A DNA stretch of 64,000 nt from Monocercomonoides exilis. Taxonomy: Eukaryota > Preaxostyla > Oxymonadida > Polymastigidae. Of this stretch, positions 11,001 through 23,228 are shown piece after piece. Where the stretch lies: the NCBI GenBank assembly GCA_001643675.2, contig LSRY02000067.1, positions 188,501 to 252,500 on the forward strand. Reading direction: 5' to 3'. The notes beneath the pieces were generated by a model, which saw nothing but the letters and a program-made list of their open reading frames with translations, was not told the origin of the DNA and did no database searches. Made by a program: the position numbers and the translations under genes. The first letter of the stretch is position 1. Every line of letters starts with the position of its first letter.

Positions 11001-14000
11001 GAATATCTCGAGACAGATCAACGAGACGCTGTTCAAGCTGGACTTGAGGGAGAGCGAATTTGTGCGATACAACGCGATATTTGGGGTTGACTCAGAAAGT
11101 TCAGAAGTAGTGGATCTGATGGATTTCATTTTGATTTACCAATCAGAGACGATTGTTGTTTCATCGATTGAATGGAAAGGAGGGAAGGATATCAAGAAAT
11201 GCGGGACTGCAAAAGATCCATGCTATTCGATTGAATATGGTGTGACGCATCTTGCAGCGAGCGATGATATGCGCATTCGTGTGGATGGAGCTGGGGAGAT
11301 AGGAAGTGAGTTGGATCTGAAAGATGTGTGTGCTGTTTCGAAATCAAAGAAACAGGCGAAAGTGTGGTTTTCTGGTTTGTCAGGGGGCAGTCGAAGTTGG
11401 GTGATAGAAGTACAGCAATTCGTTGAACTGGAGTTGCTGAGCTTTGAATTTGCTTCTTCTTTCCCATCGTCTCATCTGCATCTGATGAAGCTATGCTCAG
11501 GAAGTGTGTCCATTCAGACATGCTCATTCAGCCCGAAAGAAGGGATTGACTGTTCGAATGTGCCTTCTTTGCTGCTGTGCGAAACCGGGTTGTTGGAAAT
11601 TGATCGATTGCTTGTGAGCAACATGAAGCTGGATTCAATTATTGAATGCTCTGGGGGGTCTATTGTTGGAGAGCGGATCGAAGCAAACAACATCACTCTT
11701 ATCAGTGGCAGTGCTATCTGTGAAGCTAATTCTGCAAACCATCAAGAGAATGATCAAGAGAATGGTGATGGGGATGGCAGAAACATTTCAGTTTCTCTTT
11801 CGCAATTCTGCAACATCACTCAGACTTCTGAAAAACCATCTGTATTTTCTGTGAAATGCAAAGGAATTGCAGTGCGAATGTTGAATTGCTCTTATTCGAG
11901 CTGCAGCTCGTTGAAAAGAGCTGGCAGCATAATTTCTGTTTCGTCAAGCAAGGATTGCTGCGTGGAATCGTGTGTTCTGAGTGGTTTCACATCCAATGAA
12001 GAATTGGAGTCTGCAAATACGATATACGAAGAATTGTGCAAATGGAATGGATCTGTTGTTGATTTTGGCAACACGTCAGCACATGTCAGATACACGACGA
12101 TTGGGAATGCTTCAAGTGGAGGGATGACGATTTATGGAGGGAACACCACAATCCAGAAAGGAGAGTTTACTGGCAACGGTGCGTCTATTACGGAATATCG
12201 GTCAGCACGAAGGAACATTGCATGCAGTGGGAATGGCACACTGAATGTTGTCAGTCTGAAAGGAGGAGATGGAGTGAAAGACAACACCTCACTGTGGATT
12301 CTGGATGGAGGATGCGCTTTGTCTGGAATAGCTGGAGAGCGGGAATCTCCATTCTTCTTGCCAACACTCGATTCAGTGGCAGTTGAAGAAGAAGCAGGAG
12401 GGGGAAAAGAGAAAGCAATGCTGACATTCAAAGGAACCCTTCTTTTGCCTTGCAACCTTTTGTTCAGGATTGTTGTTGCAAGGAATGATTCAGAATTAGT
12501 TGAGACGTATCAGTTTCATCAAGAAGGATACATCAATGAGAGCACAGCAATCGGATTAATCTCATCATCAACTATTTCGAAGGCTTCGGAGGAATCATCT
12601 GTGGAATGTTTTGTCCTGTTTGGTAAGCCAGAAAAACCATGCTCCACGAATCATATTGTTCTAAAGAATAGAAGTGAGATTGAATCAAAAGGAGATGAAA
12701 GGATTGTTGAAAGTGGAAAAGAAGGAAAATCATCGAGTGCATTGATTGTGATTGTTATAATCATGGGCATCATATTGATAATAGTTCTTGTTGTGTCCTT
12801 TGTTCTGGCAGTTCGATGGAGAAAGGCAAAAGAAGAAACAAAAGATCTGAGAGAGATTGTGAATGATACGGTGAAGAAAGATCCGAAGGCATTTGAGATG
12901 GTGACGATGGAGATGTCTCCAGAGGAGCAGTGGAGAAGGGCAGAGAGAGAGGCAGAGAAGAAGAATGAAGAGAAGATCAAGAAGAGAGTGTATGAAAAAA
13001 AGTTTGGGACACTCGGAGTCATCAGAGCATTTGCTGAGTGAGAGCGGATCGACTGAATACATATTGGGGAGAGATTCAGACAAGATCCCAGATTGGGCAT
13101 TGGAAAAAGTTGAAGAAGAGACAAGAAAGCGAACTCCTTCACCTTCCATTTCATCCACTTCAACAACTGATTCAGATTCCACATTTGTTCGAGGAGAAGA
13201 TCTTTGCCCAACCACCTCGTCAATGTCGAATCTGGTGGATGCAATGGCCTGTTCTTCGCCTCATGAGAAGCTGATTGTGGATTTGAGGGATTCGCTGTTC
13301 ATGCTGTTGCACGGAAGGAATGAGAAGAAAGAGATGGCAATAGGCACTCTGCAGGAGAGAGAAGTGACAGCTGCCCAAATCCTGTTCTGGGTGGTCAATC
13401 TTGCGCTCCACCCCTTTGATGAAATGGAAAACAAACTCCAATCATTGGCTAGTCTGAGTCCTCACATTGTTCTATTCTCCGAACACATGGTGATCTGCAT
13501 TGTGATGCACTCTGACTTCTTGTCAGATGATTCGGATTCGTCTTCCATCTCTTCGTCAACCATTGTCACATCTGCCAGTGATAATGACGATGAAGATTCA
13601 CTTCCTTCATCTGCATTTGAGGATGAGGATTATTACAAAAAAGAATGCTTGAGGTGGATGGCACCGGAGCTGCAGATCAGCAAGAACATTGGTGCAACAA
13701 AAGAGTCGGTTTCATTCTCGATCGGGATGATGCTGTGGGAATGTCTGACACTCCAGATTCCGTTTGGAGAATATGAAGCAGTAACGGCTGGTGAGAAGAT
13801 AGTGAATGGGGAGAGGCCGCGGATGAGAGTGGGATGCAGTGCAGAGATGGAAGAAGTGATGGAAAAGTGCTTATCTCAACATAAAAATGAGCGGTCGACA
13901 CTTGCAGCGCTGAAGCGGGAGTTCATCCAGCGGTTTCCGAAGGGAGCAACGATTGTAACTGTTTCTGATGCGATTGATGTGGAGTATGCGAGCGAAGTGG

Positions 14001-14062
14001 AAAAGCGTGGAGGCAGCTCGAGTTGTGAATTGGTTTCTTGGTGGGAGAGCAATCAGGATTAG
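5078..14062 (+). CDS. PMP-type beta-helix receptor with degenerate kinase tail, frame broken twice
   Basis: Giant cell-surface protein of about 2970 residues. Proposed exon 1 (5078-5203) encodes a signal-peptide-like MKFIMCFELLAYLCAV start. A 77-nt intron (5204-5280, GTTTGT...GCAG, phase 0) joins it to the open frame at 5281. The ectodomain is a long series of Pmp-like repeats (GGAI, GGGL, FxNN/NCSF, Cys-rich) expected to form a beta-helix. One transmembrane segment (about 12735-12815, VIVIIMGIILIIVLVVSFVLAV) leads to a basic juxtamembrane helix and a kinase-like domain with RWMAPEL, SIGMMLWECLTLQIPFGEYE and KCLSQHKNERSTL. I find no HRD or DFG motif, so it is probably a pseudokinase. An in-frame TAG at 7189 interrupts the ectodomain, and an A7 run (12995-13001) separates the TM frame from the kinase frame (from 12965). 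These could be real lesions or sequence errors. Confidence 0.82.
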
Positions 14063-15712
14063 CAAAGAATTTGGTAATGGAATGGAGCCGCTGGATATGT
14101 GCATTGGGGATGCAGGAGGTTTAAACAAACGAATGAACGTTGCTGTTATATTTGAGTTTTTTGCTTTGAATTTTCTTTTCTGTTGTGCAGTTAATCAATC
14201 ACCTTTTTTTCGAAGCTTTTATTGAAGAATTGTTTCTCATTCATCATCCATCATCATTTCATTCTGCAATTTTCCCGTTCCATTGTGGAAGGTGTGTATG
14301 TATTGCGAATATTTCTATGTATTGATTTCATGAATGCTTATCTTGTCATTCTCATTGAAATGGAAATATTTCCTTTCAGGTTTTTTTTCTTGTTTTTTTC
14401 CCACAACGAGAAACTGTAGTAGGTTTATCATTTAAATGGAACCAAAATTTTATTTGGACTTTTTCACTTTTTAAATTCAACATTTCGAAATGCGCTTCAT
14501 TGTTTTACTCACTTTTATTCATTGTCTCGAAATGTCTAAAACTGTTCATTGCAACTTAGCTTCATTGAAACGGTTAATCTTTTGAAGGAAATGTTGTTTC
14601 GGCATATTGCAACTAAAAGCGCATCAGTTATTTTTCACAATTTTATCATTCCAAGAAAAAATTGAAGTTATTTAAGTTAATTATTATCCATTCGTTATGA
14701 AAGCATGAAAAAATTTCAAAAAACTATAAATTGAGTAAGAAAATTAAAAAAACAAAAAATATTGATCATTTGATCACTTTGATCAGGAATTTTCAAATTA
14801 AAAATACTCTCGAAATAAGACTTTTCTGAATAAAAAAAGAGTATTGTTGCAAAGACACCTTACGAATGAATGCAAATATTACAAAAAAGAGACATAATTT
14901 GAGGATAAAAAATTTAGTGTGTTTGTAACTCTCTAAGTTTCTGCTATTTTTTCACTTTTAAAAAACTTCATCGTTAATTTATCTAAATATTTCTTGCATA
15001 TGAACTATCTTCAATAAAACTGAAAACCAAAAGAACAGAATAATAAAAATTAATGAATAATTTTAGGTTTCATTGATGTCCTTCAAGTTTCATTATGTCA
15101 CTGAAATATATGGAAAATACGATTTTATTTCATCCTTTGAGTTTTCTTCATAATAATCTTTCATCGAAAAAACACATAATAATTAAATGGAAATATGAAA
15201 ATATCATTTCAGACCATTAAATGGACATCTTTCACTCTAACAACCTTCCCTTCTGATAGCAAAACAAGTGTTTTGCTTTCAATTGTCTCAATCATTTGGT
15301 CTGAATCGAAAGAAGTTCTTTCATTGATGCAATCATCTCATTTGTTTTTGAGAATGTTTATTCTCAGATACTAATTATCAATTTTAACTATTACTGATCT
15401 TTGATTCATGTGGAAACTCTTTTTTGTACATTTATGTGAATATATTTTTGACTTGGCGAAATCCAATTACTCATTTCAGCTTAAAGCAATTAATATTTAA
15501 TGTCCGAAACAAACAGTTTGCTTTAGAAAATAGAGTTTTTTTTTTTTTTTTTGTCGAAATCTCAACTTTAATATTCAAATTTACATTTTAAAATAAAGAC
15601 ATGAAAAACAAGCAGAATTTGAAAATTACAAACATTATTTTCATATACGAATGATTTGTTCAAGTGTTTGAGTTGTGTTTATCGTTGAATACAACCACAA
15701 AAATTTCACAGA
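14063..15712. other. Non-coding, AT-rich
   Basis: Between the PMP gene and the first fold-back element. No frame here reads like protein and I found no repeat. The first few hundred bases carry the PMP 3' UTR. Confidence 0.5.
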
Positions 15713-16734
15713 TGTTGCAAACATAGGGTCAATTTTTTCTTAAGATCTTTTTCCATTATTAGCACTTTTTTCGTTTTTGACTGCCAACAACCGAAAAATG
15801 CTGGATGACTTTCAGCACTTCATAAATCCTTTTTCACTTGTTTTATTCAATTTATTCACTGTTTTCTTTCTTTCTTTTTTTTACACATCGAGAAATTGAG
15901 TTTTTTTGCTAAATTTAATTGGACTTTTTCTAGCCAACCAGGCAACTCACAAGAAATTGATGAGTTGTTTTGAATGGCATAAACTATTATCTAACTATTT
16001 TTTATTTTTTTTCTCAAACACTTTTTTTTTGTTTTTTTCGCATTTCAAATTTTCATCAACATGCTAACATAAAACTATTTATTTCTTTGTAAATCTGATG
16101 AAATGATAAAAATAAAAATTTGACATGAAAAACAAATACATTAATATTGAAGAGTTGCGAAAATAAAACATTTATTTTTTCTATTTATCTTTAACGGACA
16201 AATGGCTCCATCCAAAAACGATCAACGATAAAACTTTTGTAACGAAGCAAAATTCTTGACAAATAAATAAAATTACTGTTTTATTTTCGCAACTCTTCAA
16301 TATTAATGTATTTGTTTTTCATGTCAAATTTTTATTTTTATCATTTCATCAGATTTACAAAGAAATAAATAGTTTTATGTTAGCATGTTGATGAAAATTT
16401 GAAATGCGAAAAAAACAAAAAAAAAGTGTTTGAGAAAAAAAATAAAAAATAGTTAGATAATAGTTTATGCCATTCAAAACAACTCATCAATTTCTTGTGA
16501 GTTGCCTGGTTGGCTAGAAAAAGTCCAATTAAATTTAGCAAAAAAACTCAATTTCTCGATGTGTAAAAAAAAGAAAGAAAGAAAACAGTGAATAAATTGA
16601 ATAAAACAAGTGAAAAAGGATTTATGAAGTGCTGAAAGTCATCCAGCATTTTTCGGTTGTTGGCAGTCAAAAACGAAAAAAGTGCTAATAATGGAAAAAG
16701 ATCTTAAGAAAAAATTGACCCTATGTTTGCAACA
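15713..16734. repeat. Fold-back element 1, 458-bp inverted arms
   Basis: Arms 15713-16170 and 16277-16734 are inverted copies of equal length (458 bp, no net indel) and look almost perfect by eye, around a 106-bp spacer. Near each end sits GGGTCAATTTTTTCTTAAGA and its complement ending TGACCC. No coding capacity. It resembles a fold-back or long-TIR non-autonomous transposon. No clear target duplication was found. Confidence 0.9.
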
Positions 16735-17494
16735 GCAGATTATCTAGAGTGGAAAACAATGATATTCTAATATGCAAACTTTCAACTTTGTTGTCGCGAA
16801 AAATGATTAATTAACTTTATTTAGCGATAGCGAAATAACCACATTACATGTTTTCGTTCTTTTCTATGTTCAGAATTGAGGCATTTCATTTTTGAAAGAA
16901 GAAAATTCAGAATATCATGACAAATAAAGGATCACAATTATAAACATTAAGATAACAGAAAGAATGTGACTGAGTTTGAATCGAAAAACACAAAGAATAC
17001 AAAGTTATGAATTCAGAATCAAAGAATAATAATAATAATTAAATATATTTTGGTGATTGATAATCTTGAGGAGGAATGATTGTTTTTGAAAGAAAGCACA
17101 AAACACAAAATTCTCTTGTTATATCCAAAACACCAGAAAAGTTTTTTGTTCATGATTTGAAAAATGAAGTTGATAAGCTTGCTGAGATAAAATGAATGAA
17201 CTTCACCATTTCAGGTTACAATTCAAATGATTTGTATACATGATGGAGAACTCAAAGGAGATTTTTATATTTTTTTCACTTCCACTTCTTAAAGTGCTTC
17301 GTCAATTGTCGTTATCGAAAAAAAAGTGTTTTTCACTTCTTGGCAATCTTCAAAAAAATATTTAATCTTTTTCTAATTGTCACTAAAAGAAACTTCTTAT
17401 TTGAAAATTTAACAAATCAAGGGACGTCATTCACAATCACACATTATTTATCAAAAAAATATTCGTTTTTTCTTTCTTTTTTTATTCATGTGCA
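16735..17494. other. Non-coding, AT-rich
   Basis: Spacer between the two fold-back elements. It holds only simple A/T runs and an (AAT)n stretch near 17028. Confidence 0.5.
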
Positions 17495-18467
17495 GGGTCA
17501 GCTTTTTATTCGTACCCAGTTTTTTATAAGAACCAAATTTTTTTTCTCATATTGATTCATATGAGAGTTTTCATTCGATAAAAATAATTTAAAACAAATA
17601 ATATATTATTATAAGGTTGTATGCTTAATATTTTTGCAAATTATTTCTTCAAAAAAAGATCTGAATTTTTTAAGTTTGATTTTTTGATCAATGTTTTGTT
17701 CATGTTTCCACAAGTTTATGAAATCAAGCGTTTTCCTTGTTGGTATTGTTTTTAAACTTTTATTTTTTAACATTTTTGGTTATTTAATAACTTCAGAAAC
17801 TCTTTTCTTTCACTTGTTTTCACACATCACCTTTTTTTAATTAAACTCAAATTTCAGCAAGTGAAATAGGAATTTAAAAATTTTCTTGCATTCAAATAAT
17901 GTCAGTTTATGAACAATATCATGTTTATAAGAATTCTTTGTTAATTATTTGTGTATGAAAATTGAAAATTCATAAATACAACATCAAATATTTCATTTTC
18001 CGAGTAAAATGTATATTGTTGTGATAAAGTTCCTTATCAAGAATTTTTAATTCTAAATTGTTTATTTGGCACATATAAAATATTCAAAAAAGAACGACAT
18101 GTTCCCTTTTTGTTTCTGCTTTGTGCAAAAAAGGAAAGGGGTGGAAACCTATAAAAAAATAGTTTTTCAAGTTTCAAAATAACCAAAAATGTTAAAAAAT
18201 AAAAGTTTAAAAACAATACCAACAAGGAAAACGCTTGATTTCATAAACTTGTGGAAACATGAACAAAACATTGATCAAAAAATCAAACTTAAAAAATTCA
18301 GATCTTTTTTTGAAGAAATAATTTGCAAAAATATTAAGCATACAACCTTATAATAATATATTATTTGTTTTAAATTATTTTTATCGAATGAAAACTCTCA
18401 TATGAATCAATATGAGAAAAAAAATTTGGTTCTTATAAAAAACTGGGTACGAATAAAAAGCTGACCC
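17495..18467. repeat. Fold-back element 2, 291-bp inverted arms
   Basis: Arms 17495-17785 and 18177-18467 are near-perfect inverted copies of equal length around a 391-bp non-coding core. The tips are GGGTCAGCTTTTTATTCG and its complement ending TGACCC, so it shares GGGTCA/TGACCC ends with fold-back element 1 although the rest of the arms differs. No target duplication could be recognised (flanks TGCA and AATA). Confidence 0.9.
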
Positions 18468-19283
18468 AATAAATAACAAATAATAAAATTTTTTTTATGC
18501 AGTCTGTCAAAAAAATTATTGATCTGAAAAAAAAAAAGAAAGAAAGAAAAAGAAAAATAGTGGATTATCCCTCAAAATTAAAAAAAAAGATATTCCCCAC
18601 ATTGCTTGTGGTAACTTTTTCTTATCATTGGTTGGTGAATTTTTCATGAATAAATGAACTCTTGAGCAAAAAAGTCTAGAAGATGTGTTGTTTTTGCTAT
18701 TTAAACATCGTCTTATTGTTTGTTAACATTTTGACAATGAAATTTTCAGCAAATATTTATTTTTTCAAAAGAAGAGTGTTTATTTGTTTTCATCTTTTTG
18801 TTCAACAAACAAGTGGAAGAATTTGACAAGTGCTTTTATTTCACTTCACTCGCTGCAAAGTTTTTGTTTGTTTTTAAATATTGTTATCATTATTTTTTTG
18901 ATTTACGTTGCAACGACTTATTTCTTTTCAATAAAGCATGTTTGAAGAATAGTTGTTGACGTTTTGTTTGTCATTGCTTTTTAAAAAGCTATTGCACTCA
19001 TTTCAATGATCGCCTCATTCAATAGAATTTGTTAAACTATTGGATAATGTGATTTTATTTTTTTCTAATAAAAAACAAAAAGATATTCTGTTTAAACTTG
19101 TTTTTGTTTTGTAAATAGAAGTGCATAAAATATGATGAACGAACAAATAAATGAATAAGTTACACAAATGTTTTTTCAACTTTGTTTTTGTTCAAAAAAA
19201 TCAATGAAATTAGAAAGCGAATGTTGTGTTCGAAACAAAAACAAACATATGAAATGGGGGAAAAATTAAAGTGAAAACTCGCT
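18468..19283. other. Non-coding, AT-rich
   Basis: No protein-like frame, RNA gene or repeat recognised, apart from purine and T runs. Confidence 0.5.
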
Positions 19284-20267
19284 TCACAGATCCTTCAGGG
19301 ATATGACCTGTGGCCATATATTAGTTTCGATATCCATGATGGTTTTCCTGACTTCTTTAGCAGAAATTTCTTCAAAGGTTTTAGCCATTTCGGTGAAAAA
19401 GTGCGACTCCTCTTCCCACTTTAACGTATTTGATTCCACTCTTGCCTTCCAAATGCCAAATATGGATTCGATTGGGTTGAAAATTAAAGAATATGCAGCG
19501 TTAAATAGCATGACATGTCCGGCTTCTGAAATAAGACTGTCCTTGTTGATATGATGGATTGTTGCATTATCCATTACGATCACAGACGATTTGTAATTTT
19601 TTATGGATAATAGAAAACGCTTAATATAGGCTTCAAACACTTCATGGTTGACTGTTCATCTTTTCACTTCTGTGTAGCCCATTCCTGACATGGATATTGA
19701 TGTGATAGCTGTAATAGATAGAAATAGTGGAGGTGGAGGAACCAATACTTTTTCTCCTCTTTCTGCCCAACCGTATTTCCTTATGCAATTGACGTTCCAT
19801 GACGTCTCATCGATGTAGAAAATTAACGCTCCATCTTTCTCGTCTTGAAATAATTTTTCAATGAAATAAATTCTTTGTTTCTAATTTTCATCGGTGTTTG
19901 CGTATGATGGCCTGATAGTAATTCTCTTGAAAGAAAATATGGGGAATAAATCGAAATCATTGTTTTTTTCATGAAGCAAATTGTGCACAGTAGATTTTGA
20001 AATATGCAAACCAGTTGAAGAAAGCTCCTGCGATATCGTTCGAAGGGTGGTTAATGGATTTTGCTTCATTTTTTGTCTTATGAGATTCTTGTATCGATCA
20101 TTGTTAACTATTTTTTTTCTTCCTTTTTGCTTTTCATTGTGAATAATATCTATACCAATCTGCAGTTTTTGTGAAAATAATCTGACGACGATGTTCGAAA
20201 GAGAACATTCATTCGCATTTAAGTTTTTCAGACTTGATTCTTCCAAAAATTCTGAATAAATCTGCAA
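19284..20267 (-). pseudogene. Tc1/mariner (IS630)-like transposase, dead
   Basis: One reading frame of about 327 codons on the minus strand carries the family's parts in order. First comes an N-terminal helix-turn-helix region (NPLTTLRTISQEL, HISKSTVHNLL). The DDE catalytic domain follows, with first Asp in YIDETSWN, second Asp in VIVMDNATIHH and the Glu in FNPIESIFGIWK, 33 residues after the second Asp. Two in-frame stops interrupt it, TAG near 19881 and TGA at 19656-19658; no frameshift was needed to read it. I did not find its terminal inverted repeats. Confidence 0.8.
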
Positions 20268-21047
20268 GTTTTTTCATTTTTTTGAAGTTGAAGGAGTTGA
20301 AAGATTTTTTTCTTTTTCTTTCAACAGCAGTTTGCTTCTATTCGAATCGTATTAATTTTTTCTTCTTTTTCTTTCAAAGCTGATCTGATCCTGATATTTT
20401 CATGAATCGTCATAGGTGTATTTAAAGCATATTTCCAATCCTTTATTATTCTTTTAAACAATATGATAAATATAAAGTGTATTTAATAATAAAACATTTG
20501 AATGGACTAGAATTTTGAAATTCTTTTTGATCCTTGAGAAAAAACGATTTTTTTAAATCACCTGTAAATCTGAGTATTTTTCTAAAAAATAAATAAAACA
20601 AGATGATTTGAAAACAAAAACCAGATGCGAGGTCGTTAATTATAATATACTCTAATTATATTAATGATTTTTCGATAAATACACATTTTGAAAAATATAT
20701 TTAATAAACAATAGATATTTTTCGAAAAGAACAACCATTTGAGTGCAACAAATGTTATTTCAAATAAGAACGAGTTGTAGCCCGAAAGTCATATGTTTTT
20801 CGAAAAAAACCCATTTTTTCACACTATACCAATATGTATTTATAGAAGACATCACCATACGAAAAAAGGGCTTTTCTTTTGTCAATTTGTTCTGATATTG
20901 ATTTAATATCTGGAAATGAGTTTGCTTCCTCGGATTGATCCATATATTTGGTCTGTTGCATTCTTTGTTCGTTATCTTTGTGGTAATTTATAAATAATTT
21001 GTTTTTTGTTTTCAATCAAATGATATTTCTCTGAACTAAGTTCGCAT
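20268..21047. other. Mostly non-coding
   Basis: AT-rich spacer. A minus-strand frame at 20824-21198 with one internal TGA reads as charged sequence but has no recognisable motif and overlaps the better plus-strand frame at 21048, so I do not call it a gene. Confidence 0.4.
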
Positions 21048-21338
21048 ATGAACTCCGTTCAAAGCAATATTCAATCTTCATCTCAGTTTGAAAAAAACTT
21101 CTCTTCTCAAGCTCTCTCGTACCAGCCTTCAGCTTTCGTGTCTGCTTCTCAGCATTCAAATGTGTTTGGTCCAATTGAAGTTCAGGAACATCCCTCAATA
21201 CTATCTAATTCACCAGCAAAAAATAAAATGGAAAGGTTCAAGTTTGAATATTGTAAAGAAATTTTTTTTATAACAAATTTTTATTCCATTTTTTTAATAA
21301 CAATCTTTATATTTTTATATTTTTTTATATTTTTTTAA
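21048..21338 (+). CDS. Small Gln/Ser-rich ORF, unknown
   Basis: 96 codons from ATG. The first 60 residues are Ser/Gln/Asn-rich (FVSASQHSNVFGPIEVQEHP) and read like protein; the tail dissolves into Phe/Ile from AT-rich DNA, so the true end or a splice site probably lies near 21250. It sits about 200 bp upstream of the Harbinger-like transposase and could be that element's accessory ORF or a remnant. No function assigned. Confidence 0.25.
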   Translation: MNSVQSNIQSSSQFEKNFSSQALSYQPSAFVSASQHSNVFGPIEVQEHPSILSNSPAKNKMERFKFEYCKEIFFITNFYSIFLITIFIFLYFFIFF

Positions 21339-21540
21339 TTTTATATTTTTTTAATTTTTTTAATTTTTTTGATTTTTTTATTGATCTGATATTTACAAAA
21401 AAGAAACAAACAACATGTTTGATTTGGCTCTTCGAAAAGCTGATTCATATAAAGATAGCATTGAAAAGAAAATTTAGAAAACAGTAACTTGGGGATTATC
21501 ATATCACGAGCCTTGAAAAAAGCTATTTGATTTCTAACAC

Positions 21541-22596
21541 AAACAAATATCATTTGATAGATATAAAGGAACCTTTAAACCAATAATTAACATGATTTGC
21601 GAACTTGAAAACGAAATTAGCCAGACTCCGAAAAAAGGACCAAAAGGGTCATTATCGCTTATTGACAAAATGCTTTATCACTTCGAATGGCTGTCTTCTG
21701 GAACTACACAAACAAGAATTGGGATTTGGTTTTTCAAAGCAGTCACTATATTTCTGATGCAATAATTCAAATACGTCCACTCCTGTTAATAGTTTTGAGA
21801 AAAATGAACATGGAGAAAAAAGAGACCTAAATATTCTGATACAGACGAATTTTTTGGAACGGTTGCATTCCTAGTGGACGCAACGTCTATTAGAACAGCC
21901 AAGCCAGCTAGCAGTTTTGAAAATCAGAAGTTGCTCTGGGATGGGACTCTTAAAGGTTATGGATTGAAAATCCATGTTTCAGTTGCTTCCAGCAATCCTT
22001 TTGAAGCATTATTTGCTTCAGAAGTTGCAGAAGGTCATATCCATAATTTCTCATTGTTCAAACGTGACTTACAGCCGTTGAAAGAATATCTACAAATATC
22101 AGAATATGAAAGAGAAAAATATGGGTTGGATGAAGGAATTAAACATTGGAAAGTCATGGCAGACAGAGGATATCAAGGTGCTGTTGAAGGAATAGGAGTC
22201 ATAACACCAATCAAAAATGCAAAAACGATTGAAGAAATAACATTTAATGAAAGATAAGCAAAGAAACGGATTCCTGTTGAATGGTTTTCCGGAAGAATGA
22301 AAAGGCAGTGGAAGCAATGTGCAAACAGGTGCAGAAATGGCTTGGATGATGCAAAGATAAATATCGAAATTGCAGTTTGGCTAACAAATCTGAATATTCA
22401 AGCATATGATTTATGTGAAGATGATGGATTATTTGAGAAGCAATGTATTTCTTTTAATCAATTCGAGATTGAAAAGCAAAAAGAAAAAAAGTCAGAATCG
22501 AATGCTTATTTCAGAGAAAAAATTAAAAGAATAAGAAGTGCCTCGCTAATAGAGAACATGCGCAACGAACATTCGAAACCGAAAAATTTCAACTGA
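21541..22596 (+). pseudogene. PIF/Harbinger (IS5/DDE_4)-like transposase, dead
   Basis: The frame running from FDRYKGTFKPIINMICELENE to 22596 holds a DDE_4-type domain: first Asp in VDATSIRTAKP, second Asp in MADRGYQGAV, Glu in IPVEWFSGRMKRQ. Between about 21730 and 21840 the protein continues in another frame (FQSSHYISDAIIQIRPLL), so a small indel pair has broken it. A TAA at 22255 interrupts the frame just before the catalytic Glu. Terminal repeats and target duplication were not identified. Confidence 0.72.
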
Positions 22597-23228
22597 TGAA
22601 ATCACCACCAATGAAAAAAGCAATGAAGAAAACTAATTTTTCTTTCACCATTTTTATTTTTTGTTTGCTCGGTTTTTCCTGATTATTGTTGCTTATTCAG
22701 TTTTTTTTGCCGCCTTGATTTGACTTTGATTTTTTTTTCAAATTATGAATATCAATAAATAATTATAAAAATCCTTCTTTTTCTAATTTCAACAATCAAC
22801 GATGGAATTTTTCATAAATATTATTTTATTCAGAAAAATAAATTGATCCCATCGTTTTGTTTTATGTTCCGTTCACTGAGAGAAGCATATTCTTTCGTGA
22901 ATGAAATAATTTTTTTCCGAAATAATACTAGAATAAATCGAAAATACTAAGTTATTGCGAAAAGATAGTTTCATGCAGAGAATAACTGTTTCATATTGAC
23001 ATGAAAAAAACGATTCCGATAAAGAATAATTCATTCCCAAAATTTCATTGGCTTCTCGAAAAGTGTGCTTCTTTCCGTAAAATATCTAATAATATTAAAG
23101 TGCGCAGCACATTAATTTTTAAGAAAAACCGCAATCCACAACACCTCTTTATTTATGGAGTGTTTATAATTGGGCAACCACTTGTATTCTTCCGAAACTG
23201 CAATATCAAATGAATTCAAAGATGAAGT
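22597..23228. other. Non-coding, AT-rich
   Basis: Spacer between two dead mobile genes. No coding or structural signal found. Confidence 0.5.
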
